A DNA stretch of 64,000 nucleotides from positions 4,388,001-4,452,000 of the forward strand of contig NZ_CP097329.1 of assembly GCF_030323025.1 (NCBI RefSeq). The letters are read 5' to 3'. A program made the position numbers and the translations under genes. Of this stretch, positions 26,449-35,457 are shown in pieces (within the stretch, counting starts at the first letter, position 1; each line of letters opens with the position of its first letter). Origin of the DNA: Pseudanabaena mucicola str. Chao 1806 (GTDB lineage Bacteria; Cyanobacteriota; Cyanobacteriia; Pseudanabaenales; Pseudanabaenaceae). The notes below the pieces were generated by a model, which had not been told where the DNA came from, did no database searches, and was given only the letters and a program-made list of their open reading frames with translations.

Positions 26449-28032
26449 CTACTCTAACGATACCGACAGCGTAACGTTAAACTGCATTTCAAATGGTTGC
26501 TTTTTATAATCGAGACTCCAAAGTTCTAAAGTACAGGGATCATTACTTTGTTTGGGGGTAAGATGCAAAGAGCAAGTACGAGTTCGAGAATTACAAGCCA
26601 CACGAATGGAAGTAATCGCACCAATTTGACGACGATCTAAAGCTGTTGCCAAACGCAAAAAGGTACTAGCTTGTCGAATAAATAACTTCAAGCGTTCACT
26701 TCCTAAACGTTGGAAATTATCATGTTTCTTCTTGGGTTCACTCTTGCGATGATAGCGAGCGAGATTAGCAATTACTTCAATTTCTGACTCGGTGTAGCCT
26801 AATAATTCGCCATTACGAATTAGATAATAGGAATGCTTATGGTGAGCGTCGTGACTGATGTGATGTCCCGAATTATGTAACATTGCCGCAGCCCAGAGCA
26901 AATGTCGCTCATTATCACTCCATTCGTGAAATACGCCTTTAGTTTGATCAAAAATGCTCAGAGCGTGATCAGCAACCTGTTTAGCGTATTTAGTATCAAT
27001 TCCATACTTATCAGCAAGCTTAAAAATGCTGCGATCGCGCACAGTACTTTGATAGCGCCAACCATCTTCGATATAGCCATGCCGAATCATCCAATCTACG
27101 ACTAAACCTTCACGTAAAGCACTCTGACAAAGAGTAATTTTGGGAATTCCCATTAACCGCATAGTTTCTAGAAGAATTAGTGCACCCGCCAAGATGATTT
27201 CTGCTCTCTTTTGGCGAACCATTGCTGTACGTTCATCTAAATTTGCTCGACGTAACCGCCAGACAATATTTTCTAAGTCTGCGAAGGGAATCTCATAACC
27301 CTGTAAAGGATTTGGAACTAGTCCTGTCTTTTCCCTAGAGTGCAAAATCGCTAGCGTTTCAACAGTTCCCGATGTACCGATCGCATTGAGTGACTTGATG
27401 TTTTTTTCCTGCAATAGTGATCGCAAGTCATCCGTAGGACGCTCAATCGAGCCGAGAATATATCCTAATAGGCGATCATATTCCGTTTGAGAAATTGGAT
27501 CAGTACTAACGAATAAATCTGTTAGCCTTACTGCCCCTATCTTGGTACTACTCAGATATTTAGGATCTCTGCCATCCCCCAAAATTATTTCTGTAGAACC
27601 ACCACCAATATCAATCAATAGATGCGGCTCATCCTTGAGTTCCATTGCCGAAATCACCCCCAAATAAATGCGACGGGCTTCCTCTTGTCCAGAAATTACT
27701 TCAATATACAATCCAAGTTCTTCATTGATACGACGAATAAACTCTGCCCCATTGGGAGCCTCACGGGTGGCACTGGTTGCTACCGCCACAATTTCTTCTA
27801 CTTTTTGAGTACGACAGATCTCTTTACATCGTCTTAAAGCTTCTAGCGATCTCTGCATCGCATCTTCAGTCAAATTTCCTGTTTGAGCGCAACGTTCTCC
27901 AAGTCTGACAGTTGCTTTTTCCGACTCAATAACAGTGAAACTAGGAATCGAGGTCTTAATTTGTACAATTACCATATGGATGGAATTTGTACCCACATCG
28001 ATTGCTGCTAGAGTTTTGACATCTGAGGTCAT
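26449..28032 (-). CDS. ppx: Exopolyphosphatase (Ppx/GppA family)
   Basis: This cytoplasmic enzyme releases phosphate from polyphosphate or hydrolyses pppGpp. The ASKHA fold is visible: phosphate loop AAIDVGTNSIHMVIV (residues 9-23), catalytic region VEEIVAVATSATREAPNG, and a second phosphate loop LIDIGGGSTEIILG near 140. From about residue 310 an HD-like domain follows (AAMLHNSGHHISHDAHHKHSYY). The 527 residues are normal for the two-domain form. It is first gene of a two-gene unit with the antiporter. Confidence 0.93.
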   Translation of the reverse strand: MTSDVKTLAAIDVGTNSIHMVIVQIKTSIPSFTVIESEKATVRLGERCAQTGNLTEDAMQRSLEALRRCKEICRTQKVEEIVAVATSATREAPNGAEFIRRINEELGLYIEVISGQEEARRIYLGVISAMELKDEPHLLIDIGGGSTEIILGDGRDPKYLSSTKIGAVRLTDLFVSTDPISQTEYDRLLGYILGSIERPTDDLRSLLQEKNIKSLNAIGTSGTVETLAILHSREKTGLVPNPLQGYEIPFADLENIVWRLRRANLDERTAMVRQKRAEIILAGALILLETMRLMGIPKITLCQSALREGLVVDWMIRHGYIEDGWRYQSTVRDRSIFKLADKYGIDTKYAKQVADHALSIFDQTKGVFHEWSDNERHLLWAAAMLHNSGHHISHDAHHKHSYYLIRNGELLGYTESEIEVIANLARYHRKSEPKKKHDNFQRLGSERLKLFIRQASTFLRLATALDRRQIGAITSIRVACNSRTRTCSLHLTPKQSNDPCTLELWSLDYKKQPFEMQFNVTLSVSLE

Positions 28033-28378
28033 GATCTGTTTCCGCGAAATATCTCAAGTCATGGTAAATGAAAATCTGTCAGAATAAAAGCAGCCAGTTA
28101 ACTTCTAAGATTGGAGAAAGCTAAGTTTTGTATAGATTTTTGCGCTAATCATAAAAATTTAGCTAAATTTTTGTAACTAATGCTTTGCCACACTTTTAAA
28201 AATTTTACTAAGTGAATTTACTAAGTGAGTTAGTCACATTCTAATATCTTTATCCCAAGAGTTGGGTACAATCTCTTTAGCTTTAACTTTATTGCAGTTT
28301 CTAAATGAGTACTCACTCATTTATGAACAGAAAAATAATTCTAGGTTTTTATGTTTATTTTGCCTAGGGCAAAATAAA
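28033..28378. other. AT-rich intergenic region upstream of ppx
   Basis: No gene seen. It presumably holds the ppx promoter. At 28301-28326 the palindrome AAATGAGTACTCACTCATTT is a relic of the inner hairpin of repeat family C. Confidence 0.5.
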
Positions 28379-28528
28379 TAGGACTTACGCAACAGCCCTG
28401 TGATAAATTATGGGCTAAAAGCTTAAACCCGTTGAAGCGGGTTGATCATAGAAGCGTTTTAGTCAGCTTTAGCTGACTTTAGCTTTCAGCCAAGAACTTT
28501 AGTTCTTGGTTGGTTTGCGTAAGTCCTA
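28379..28528. repeat. Family A-type element with a different core (150 bp)
   Basis: The ends TAGGACTTACGCAA and TTTGCGTAAGTCCTA equal those of family A, but the interior is unrelated and holds several short hairpins (AACCCGTTGAAGCGGGTT, GTCAGCTTTAGCTGAC, CAAGAACTTTAGTTCTTG). Only the termini are shared, which suggests mobilisation by the same enzyme. Confidence 0.75.
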
Positions 28529-28629
28529 AGTAGCTAGACATAAGTAAAATAAAAACCGAGAAGTTTGTTCCGCCCGCGTAGCGGGCGGAACAAACTCTGG
28601 TTTTAGGTTTTAATTAAGTTGAGCTACTT
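28528..28629. repeat. Repeat family B element (102 bp)
   Basis: AAGTAGCTAGACATAAGTAA opens and TTAAGTTGAGCTACTT closes a 102-bp palindromic unit with the CCGCCCGCGTAGCGGGCGG core. It directly abuts the family A-type element, sharing its final A. Confidence 0.85.
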
Positions 28630-28715
28630 AATAAACATAAAAACAAGTCAATTAATTCAGCCTCTAGTGGAAGTTAGACGATATTTCGTGCATCCTAACT
28701 TTGAGTACAAGCAAC

Positions 28716-29819
28716 ATGGGTAATCAACCAGTAGTTTTAGTTGTAGATGATGAACCAGCAAATTTTGATGTAATCGAAATTTTGCTGTTTAAAGAAGGAT
28801 ATGAGCTTTACTATAAAGACAACGGTGCAGAAGCTCTCGATAGTATCCTAGAAATCAAACCTGATATTATTTTGCTAGATGTCATGATGCCAGATATGGA
28901 TGGTATTGAAGTATGTCAGCATCTAAAAAAAAATCCATTATTTCATCATATTTCGATCATTATCGTCACAGCTCTATCAGATAAAGAAGACCTTGCCCGT
29001 TGTCTCGATGCTGGAGCCGATGATTTTATCAGCAAACCCATTAATAGTATCGAGTTACGTGCCCGTATGCGATCAATGCTACGGATTAAAAGGCAATATG
29101 ATCGTATTCAAGACACCATGCAGTTACGCGCAGAAATGATGCAAACCATCGTGCATGATCTTCGTAATCCCCTAATTGGCATCATGCTGGGCTGTGATTC
29201 CCTCAAATCTCTAGGTTTGCCTGATCGCGCCCAAAAAAGGCTCGATCAAATTAGCCAAACCATTGAGCAAATGCGTCTCCTCATTGATGATATTTTGACG
29301 ATTGGACGGATTGAAGCGAAGAAACTATTTCTCGATCTCAGCAATATTGATATTGTTGACATGGCAAAATCTGTAATTGATGATTTTGAACCATTGACAT
29401 CAAGTAAGCAAATCACCGTTTTAGGTAAGTTCCCTCAGGAAACAGCCTATATTTCCGCCGATAAGAATTTAATTCGCCGAGTATTAGACAATCTGATGGA
29501 TAATGCGATCAAATTTTCTCCTCAGCAAAGTTTTATTATTCTGCAAATCGAATGCTTACCTAGAAATCCCGATCGACCAGATCTAGTTAAAATCCAAGTA
29601 ATTGATAGTGGCATTGGCATTAGCCCAGAACAAAAACAAGTTATTTTTGAAAAGTATGAGGTGGGTAATATTGTGACAGGGGTTGCTCAAATTGGTTTAG
29701 GACTTTCTTTTTGCAAAATGACTGTAGAAGCTCATCATGGAGAGATTTCGGCAACTAACAACCAATCCCAAGGCGCAACATTTACAATTTTACTTAGGCG
29801 AGTAGTACCTGACGAATAG
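28716..29819 (+). CDS. Response regulator-histidine kinase fusion (REC then HisKA/HATPase)
   Basis: This is a soluble protein of about 367 residues. A receiver comes first (VVLVVDDEPANFDV; acceptor Asp in ILLDVMMPDMDG; Lys in FISKPIN), then HisKA with IVHDLRNPLIG, and HATPase_c with DNLMDNAIKFSP, DSGIGISP and GLGLSF. There is no membrane segment, so it receives phosphate or a signal inside the cell, as in CikA-like or Hik-Rre relay proteins. The TTG at 28701 is an alternative start. A related fusion follows 280 bp downstream. Confidence 0.88.
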   Translation: MGNQPVVLVVDDEPANFDVIEILLFKEGYELYYKDNGAEALDSILEIKPDIILLDVMMPDMDGIEVCQHLKKNPLFHHISIIIVTALSDKEDLARCLDAGADDFISKPINSIELRARMRSMLRIKRQYDRIQDTMQLRAEMMQTIVHDLRNPLIGIMLGCDSLKSLGLPDRAQKRLDQISQTIEQMRLLIDDILTIGRIEAKKLFLDLSNIDIVDMAKSVIDDFEPLTSSKQITVLGKFPQETAYISADKNLIRRVLDNLMDNAIKFSPQQSFIILQIECLPRNPDRPDLVKIQVIDSGIGISPEQKQVIFEKYEVGNIVTGVAQIGLGLSFCKMTVEAHHGEISATNNQSQGATFTILLRRVVPDE

Positions 29820-29885
29820 GTTAATAGTAATTAGTGAATAATTTGATTAAGTGTCGATTTCTGGGTTCTTAACTGCCTTAAATTA

Positions 29886-29923
29886 TTTAGTATCATAATA
29901 ATAGTTTAGTACCATAATAATAG
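29886..29923. repeat. Tandem 19-bp direct repeat between the two REC-kinase genes
   Basis: TTTAGTATCATAATAATAG is followed immediately by TTTAGTACCATAATAATAG (one mismatch). It lies about 180 bp upstream of the second kinase gene and could be a regulator site; no known motif is recognised. Confidence 0.5.
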
Positions 29924-30099
29924 TACTTTGTGATGCTATGTATCTCGGCATAATCATAACCCAAAACCAAGGCGTGTGTCGCCTGCTTAGCGGACTTCTA
30001 GGGTTTAAAGTTATTGATGCATGGTGCTTAATTAAGCACTACCCGTGGATAGATTAAGTATTAATAATATAAAAAACATAAAAATAATTGGAAGAAGTT

Positions 30100-31182
30100 A
30101 TGGTACGAATACTAGTCATCGAAGATGAAGACTTAATTCGAGATTCCCTTGAGGATCTACTTTTAGTTGAAGGTTTTGAAGTAATTACTGCCGAGAATGG
30201 GGAAAAGGGCGTATATTTAGCAAGTCAAAGACAACCTGACTTGATTTTGTGTGATGTTATGATGCCAATACTCAATGGCTATGAAGTTCTCGAACAGGTG
30301 CGTCAAGATAAGGATCTCAGTACAGTTCCCTTTTTGTTTTTGACATCAATGGTTGATCGCTATAGTAATCGTAAGGGGATGTCATTGGGAGCTGATGATT
30401 ATCTGGAAAAGCCTTGTACAAAAGATGAATTACTAGCGGCGATCACTGTGCGTTTGGAGAAGCAAAAATTGATCGAGGAACGCATTGAGGAAAAGATGAA
30501 TGCCTTGCGTAGAAGCATTACGTTATCTTTGCCCCATGAGCTACAGACCCCACTTTCAGGAATTATGGGACTATCCGAACTCCTGATGATGCAAAGTGAA
30601 CAAGTAACTCCTTTGGATGTTTATGACTACGCTTATGGTATTAATCGGTCTGCAGATCGTCTCTATCGCCTGATCCAAAACTATTTGCTCTATAGCAAGT
30701 TATTAGTATTGAGATCCCAAGGTCAGCCCAGATTCACTTCGCAGCATCCTTGTAACAGTTTTGTCGTCTTCAGCAATATCAGTCAACGTAAAGCAAGAGA
30801 ATATGAGCGCCCAGATGACTTGCAGATAGATATTACTGAAGTCGATTTAAGAATGGCATCCGAGGATCTAATCAAAATTGCTGATGAATTAATTGACAAC
30901 GCGTTTAAATATTCCTCCCAAGGAACAAAGGTTTGCTTGAGCAGTTATGCCACTGATGCACATTGGGTATTGACAATCAAAGATCACGGAAGGGGGATGA
31001 CCAAAGCGCAAATTGCGAATATTGGTGCTTATATTCAGTTTGAACGCCAATTTTACGAGCAACAGGGGATGGGATTAGGTTTGTTTTTAGCGAAGACTTT
31101 AGTAGAGTTTTATGGCGGAAATCTCAATATTCACAGCGAAGAAACTTTAGGAACCAGTATTCGTATTACCATACCTCTTTAA
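30100..31182 (+). CDS. Second response regulator-histidine kinase fusion
   Basis: The ATG at 30100 (MVRILVIEDEDLI), with GAAGAAG just before it, is preferred over an upstream TTG. The receiver covers residues 1-125 (acceptor Asp in ILCDVMMPILNG, Lys in YLEKPCTKDEL). HisKA follows with SLPHELQTPLSGIMGLSELL, then a HATPase with ELIDNAFKYSSQGT and QGMGLGLFLAKTLVEFYGG. A 40-residue insert between HisKA and HATPase is unusual. Same plan as the protein at 28716 but clearly diverged. No target regulator is adjacent. Confidence 0.88.
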   Translation: MVRILVIEDEDLIRDSLEDLLLVEGFEVITAENGEKGVYLASQRQPDLILCDVMMPILNGYEVLEQVRQDKDLSTVPFLFLTSMVDRYSNRKGMSLGADDYLEKPCTKDELLAAITVRLEKQKLIEERIEEKMNALRRSITLSLPHELQTPLSGIMGLSELLMMQSEQVTPLDVYDYAYGINRSADRLYRLIQNYLLYSKLLVLRSQGQPRFTSQHPCNSFVVFSNISQRKAREYERPDDLQIDITEVDLRMASEDLIKIADELIDNAFKYSSQGTKVCLSSYATDAHWVLTIKDHGRGMTKAQIANIGAYIQFERQFYEQQGMGLGLFLAKTLVEFYGGNLNIHSEETLGTSIRITIPL

Positions 31183-31325
31183 AAAATTTCGTCATTTGGC
31201 GTGGACTTTGACTGCACTACATATACTTAATACTTAGTAAACTCGTTAGTATTGCTGGTAGTGCTAAATAGGTAAGGATATCACCTTTACCATAATATTG
31301 CGTGAGTCTTAAGTAAGTTTAAAAG

Positions 31326-31363
31326 CAAGAGATTGGGGGGGGCGTCATGACTCCAATCTCTTG
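31326..31363. terminator. Hairpin after the second REC-kinase gene
   Basis: CAAGAGATTGG pairs with CCAATCTCTTG around a G-rich loop. It has no T-run, so it may instead be a leader structure of bciB, which starts 45 bp later. Confidence 0.35.
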
Positions 31364-31407
31364 ACTGATATGATCTACGTTAAATCTATATAGTCAGAAA
31401 TAGCAAA

Positions 31408-32604
31408 ATGTCGGTTGTCCCATCCCATCGCAAGGCAAAGGGTCTCGCAGATGTCCAGCGTCGCCCTGCCAAAGAGTTGTGCAGTGAATGTGGTCTTTGT
31501 GATACCTATTACATACATTACGTCAAAGAGGCTTGCGCGTTTATAACTCAGCATATTGATGATCTAGAGATGCAATCCCACGGGCGATCGCGTGATCTCG
31601 ATAATGAAAAAGAACTTTATTTCGGTGTGCATCAAGAAATGATCGCCGCCCGCAAAACTGAACCGATCGCAGGGGCGCAATGGACAGGCATTGTCTCTAC
31701 TTTGGCGATCGAGATGCTCGAAAAAGGTCTGGTCGAAGGTGTAGTCTGTGTGCAGTCAAGTGCTAGTGATCGCTTTAAGCCTCAGCCTATAATTGCCCGT
31801 ACCCGTGAGGAAATTTTGGCGGCACGCGTCAATAAACCGACGCTTTCGCCCAATCTTTCGGTGTTAGAGCAGATCGAAAAGTCAGGTATCAAGAGGCTTT
31901 TAGCGATCGGTGTGGGCTGCCAAATCCAAGCGCTACGCACGGTCGAGAAGGAATTAGGCTTAGAAAAGCTCTATGTCTTAGGGACACCCTGCACGGATAA
32001 TGTCACGAGAGAAGGGTTACAGAAATTTCTGGATACCACCAGTCGATCGCCTGAAACTGTAGTGCATTATGAATTCATGCAGGACTTTAATGTGCATTTC
32101 AAGCATTCCGACGGTTCGACAGAGTTAGTGCCATTTTTTGGATTAAATACTAGGGAACTCAAGGATGTGTTTGCTTCATCCTGCATGACCTGCTTTGACT
32201 ACACCAATGCCCTAGCTGATATCGTCGTGGGCTATATGGGCGCAACCTTTGGCTGGCAATGGATCGTAGTGCGAAACGAGACGGGTCAAGAGATGCTGGA
32301 GTTAATCAAGGATCAATTGCAAATTCAGCCTGTCATCTCTAGTGGCGATCGACGCGCCGCCGTACAACAAGGAATCTCGGCGTATGATCAAGCGGTCACT
32401 TTGCCAATTTGGTTAGCTTGGCTCATTAGCTTTGTGGTGAATAAGATTGGTCCCAAAGGTTTGGAATATGGGCGTTTTTCCATCGATTCCCACTTTGTCC
32501 GCAATTATCTCTACGTGCGTCGCAACTACCCCAAAAAGCTAGAAGTCCACGTCCCCGAATTTGCCAAGCGAATTATCTCTCAGTACCAGTTACCAAAAGT
32601 ATAG
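31408..32604 (+). CDS. bciB: Ferredoxin-dependent 3,8-divinyl chlorophyllide reductase (BciB type)
   Basis: This iron-sulfur flavoprotein reduces the 8-vinyl group of divinyl chlorophyllide in chlorophyll synthesis. The 398 residues show the F420-hydrogenase beta-like fold with the N-terminal cluster motif ELCSECGLCDTYY (first Cys near residue 22), GVGCQIQALRTVEKELGLEKLYVLGTPCTDN in the middle, and CMTCFDYTNALADIVVGYMG. The related 7-hydroxymethyl-chlorophyll reductase of plants has the same fold, but in a cyanobacterium BciB is the expected role. The stop codon TAG is formed at the junction with a family A element. Confidence 0.88.
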   Translation: MSVVPSHRKAKGLADVQRRPAKELCSECGLCDTYYIHYVKEACAFITQHIDDLEMQSHGRSRDLDNEKELYFGVHQEMIAARKTEPIAGAQWTGIVSTLAIEMLEKGLVEGVVCVQSSASDRFKPQPIIARTREEILAARVNKPTLSPNLSVLEQIEKSGIKRLLAIGVGCQIQALRTVEKELGLEKLYVLGTPCTDNVTREGLQKFLDTTSRSPETVVHYEFMQDFNVHFKHSDGSTELVPFFGLNTRELKDVFASSCMTCFDYTNALADIVVGYMGATFGWQWIVVRNETGQEMLELIKDQLQIQPVISSGDRRAAVQQGISAYDQAVTLPIWLAWLISFVVNKIGPKGLEYGRFSIDSHFVRNYLYVRRNYPKKLEVHVPEFAKRIISQYQLPKV

Positions 32605-32694
32605 GACTTACGCAAACCGAACGAATTTCTTAGGATTGAGGTAGATGTGGTGCGGGCGAAGCCCGCACCACATCTACCCAATGCGTAAGTCCTA
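32602..32694. repeat. Repeat family A element at the bciB stop codon (93 bp)
   Basis: Nearly identical to the copy at 6911. The flanks are AAAGTAT before and AAAGTAT after, a possible 7-bp target duplication. The ancestral gene end can be read as CCA AAA GTA TAA, so the insertion only changed the stop from TAA to TAG. Confidence 0.85.
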
Positions 32695-32892
32695 AAGTAT
32701 AAAAAAGCGGCGCTTTGCGCTGCTTTTTTATAACACCTAACAATCTGTTAGGTGTTAGGTATTGTGAAAATTTAAAAATCCCTAACAGCCTGCAAGGTGA
32801 CGATCGCCCTTTAAGCACCTAATCTAAGTACATCGAAACAAACAAGTTATTCATGACTTAATTCAAAAGCTTGATTAGTTCAGGGCAAAACT

Positions 32893-33729
32893 ATGACTAC
32901 CGCAGCACTCACCATCGAATCCGACATTCCTACTCAATTGAGCATCACCACTCATAGGGTACGTGAGTTTTCGGCGGCAGACAAAAACACAACCCTCGAA
33001 TTACTTAAGCAATATCGCAAAGCACCATCTGCATACCTACGCGATCGCATCGTGCGCTTAAATATCGGCTTAATTAAAAAAGAAGTACATTTTTGGGCAG
33101 ATCGTCACTCAGAAATATACGACGATTTATTACAAGTAGGAGCATTAGGTCTCATTGGCGCAGTTGATCGCTTTGAACTAAATCGCGGTTATGCCTTTAG
33201 TTCCTTTGCCGTACGCTATATTCGCGGCGAAATTCAACATTATTTACGCGACAAAAGCTCCTCAGTCCGCATACCTCGGCGTTGTCTAGACTTGCAACAA
33301 CAATCAGTACGTGTAATGCAGAAGTTACGCAATACCTTACAAAGGGAGCCTTCCACGCAGGAAGTTGCTACTGCTCTAGGAATCAAATTGAGTGAATGGC
33401 AAGAAGCTAAACTCGCTTTTCAAAATCGTGTTCCTTTAAGTCTTGATGCTCCAATTCGTTCTGAAGAAGAAGATGCAGCTTCCATTGGTGATCTTGTCGC
33501 TGATCCTAAGAGCAATATGCAATCACAACAGGATGAGAAGTTCCGTTTACATCAAGCTCTATCAGTTTTAGAGCAACGCACCAGAGAGATTGTTGAGTTT
33601 GTATTTATCGAAGATATGCCTCAAAGGGATGTTGCGAAGTTGTTGGGAGTAAGTGCCGTGACAATTTCACGTCAACTCAAAAAAGGTTTATCAACTTTAC
33701 GCAGTGTACTAGAAACTGAAGCTTGCTAA
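32893..33729 (+). CDS. sigF: RNA polymerase sigma factor, SigF-type (group 3)
   Basis: This 278-residue alternative sigma factor contains regions 2 (ADRHSEIYDDLLQVGALGLIGAVDRFEL and AFSSFAVRYIRGEIQHYLRDKSSSVRIPRR), 3 (STQEVATALGI) and 4 (LEQRTREIVEFVFIEDMPQRDVAKLLGVSAVTISRQLKKGL). Length and sequence fit the cyanobacterial SigF, linked to motility and pilus genes and salt stress. It has no adjacent anti-sigma gene. It is single and ends in a strong bidirectional terminator. Confidence 0.88.
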   Translation: MTTAALTIESDIPTQLSITTHRVREFSAADKNTTLELLKQYRKAPSAYLRDRIVRLNIGLIKKEVHFWADRHSEIYDDLLQVGALGLIGAVDRFELNRGYAFSSFAVRYIRGEIQHYLRDKSSSVRIPRRCLDLQQQSVRVMQKLRNTLQREPSTQEVATALGIKLSEWQEAKLAFQNRVPLSLDAPIRSEEEDAASIGDLVADPKSNMQSQQDEKFRLHQALSVLEQRTREIVEFVFIEDMPQRDVAKLLGVSAVTISRQLKKGLSTLRSVLETEAC

Positions 33730-33762
33730 AATAGAAGAGGCGCAAAGCGCCTCTTCTATTTT
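33728..33762. terminator. Bidirectional terminator between sigF and the phosphohexomutase gene
   Basis: AAAATAGAAGAGGCGC-AAA-GCGCCTCTTCTATTTT is a 16-bp perfect stem that overlaps the sigF stop region and touches the opposite stop codon, serving both strands. Confidence 0.9.
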
Positions 33763-35236
33763 AGTTGAATTGTTCTGCCCAATCGGAAATCCAATTGAGA
33801 GTCTTCTGCACGAGTTCAGAAGTTTCTGCTTCGCAATAGAGTCGTAGCAAAGGCTCAGTACCACTAAAGCGCACTAATAGCCAACTGCCATCTTCTAAAC
33901 GGAACTTAAAGCCATCGGGTGCTTGAGCGTCAATTACTTTACGTCCTGCAATTTCTGTAAGAGAGAACTGCTGAAGGGTCGCCACTAACCTCTCACGCGC
34001 CGCCATGCCTGAAAGCTTTTTATCAATGCGATCATAGTGAGAGAAGAAATTAGTTTGCTTTTGCAAATCACTATAGAGAACACTTAAATCCTTGTTGGAT
34101 GTAGCGATCGCTTCCAACACATACAAAGCTGAAAGCAAGGCATCACGCTCTGGAATGTGGTTGCCATAGCCAACGCCACCAGATTCTTCACCACCTAATA
34201 GACAGGGGACTCCCGAAAGCATTCGCTCGGCAATGTATTTGTAACCAACAGGAGTTTCATAAACTGGTAAATCAAAGAGTTCTGCAACCTTAGGCATCAA
34301 GTCGGAACCACTAATGGTTTTAATCAATTCGCCTTTGAAACCACGATTTTTAGCGAGATGTTCTAAGAGAATCGGAATCAGAATTTGCGAACTTAAGAAA
34401 TTGCCTTCACTATCAGTTGCGGCAATCCGATCTGCATCACCATCAAAAATAAAACCCACCAAAGTTTTATCGGGATAATCGTGGTGATGGGTTTTGACTC
34501 GACGGAAGAGTTCGGCGATATATCTTGGTAACGGCTCGGGCGCACCACCACCGAAGAGGGGATCACTATCACTGTTGATCTCAATTAAATTAGATTGGGC
34601 GGCTGGCAATTCTAAAATTTTTGCTAAACCACCTGCGGCAGCTCCATGCATTACGTCCGCAAATACGGTCAACTTTCCCATCGCGATCGCCTCTTTGATC
34701 GCCTCAACATTGACCTTTTCCCGCAAAGCTTGACAGTAACTTGCCCATGCATCAAAAGTCTCAATTTTGCCATTTTGAGAAGTTTCATAGACAAAATCAC
34801 CACGTTCCAAAATTTCCTCAACCTTGGTTGTGAGATCTGGTGAAACTGACCCACCAAATGCACCTTTGATTTTTAATCCTGAATAATTTGCTGGATTATG
34901 ACTGGCGGTAATTACCAAAGCTCCCAGAGCCTTGCGGTCATAAGCTGCCCAACTAAAAGCGGGGGTAGGTGCAAAATCAGAGGCAAGTAACACATCAAAT
35001 CCGATCGCGGCTACTACTTCAGCAGTGTGTTTAGCAAAAGCATCAGACATAAATCGGCGATCATATCCAACAATGATCATATTGCTGCCTGATTTACCAT
35101 AGGTTTCCTGTAAAATATGGGCGGCGATTGGGGCAACTGCTGCTAAGCGATCAAAGGTAAAATCGTCTGCAATGATACCTCGCCAACCGTCAGTGCCAAA
35201 GTGTACAGGGGGATACAATGGGAACTTGCCTTGCAT
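33761..35236 (-). CDS. Phosphoglucomutase/phosphomannomutase family protein
   Basis: This alpha-D-phosphohexomutase has 491 residues. Visible motifs are FGTDGWRGIIADDFT at the N terminus, the phosphoserine loop VITASHNPANYSGLK (serine near residue 111), the metal loop IFDGDADRIAATD near 245, the sugar loop GGEESGGVGYGNHIPERDAL near 345, and the phosphate-binding RFSGTEPLLRLYCE near 465. It interconverts hexose 1- and 6-phosphates for glycogen and cell-wall sugars. Whether glucose or mannose is preferred cannot be read. Confidence 0.93.
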   Translation of the reverse strand: MQGKFPLYPPVHFGTDGWRGIIADDFTFDRLAAVAPIAAHILQETYGKSGSNMIIVGYDRRFMSDAFAKHTAEVVAAIGFDVLLASDFAPTPAFSWAAYDRKALGALVITASHNPANYSGLKIKGAFGGSVSPDLTTKVEEILERGDFVYETSQNGKIETFDAWASYCQALREKVNVEAIKEAIAMGKLTVFADVMHGAAAGGLAKILELPAAQSNLIEINSDSDPLFGGGAPEPLPRYIAELFRRVKTHHHDYPDKTLVGFIFDGDADRIAATDSEGNFLSSQILIPILLEHLAKNRGFKGELIKTISGSDLMPKVAELFDLPVYETPVGYKYIAERMLSGVPCLLGGEESGGVGYGNHIPERDALLSALYVLEAIATSNKDLSVLYSDLQKQTNFFSHYDRIDKKLSGMAARERLVATLQQFSLTEIAGRKVIDAQAPDGFKFRLEDGSWLLVRFSGTEPLLRLYCEAETSELVQKTLNWISDWAEQFN

Positions 35237-35298
35237 AAGCCTTTTAAAATTTCTTCTAGCTAAAGTTTATCGTGAATTCCCATTAAGAACCCAGAATT

Positions 35299-35390
35299 TA
35301 TGGCAATCCTAAATGTTTTGTAGAGTCGCATCACGAAATGGTGCAATTCTACAAAAAACAAAAATCTACAAATGATTTAGGACTGCTATA
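35299..35390. repeat. Repeat family D element (92 bp)
   Basis: The ends are TATGGCAATCCTAAATG and ATGATTTAGGACTGCTATA, with inner TTTTGTAGA / TCTACAAA. It lies between the divergent phosphohexomutase and ilvA genes. Confidence 0.7.
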
Positions 35391-35457
35391 AGAAAAAAGA
35401 GAGTAAAATTGTAGCTTGCCAAATTGATGAACAAGATGATGGCGCTGTGCGATCTGT

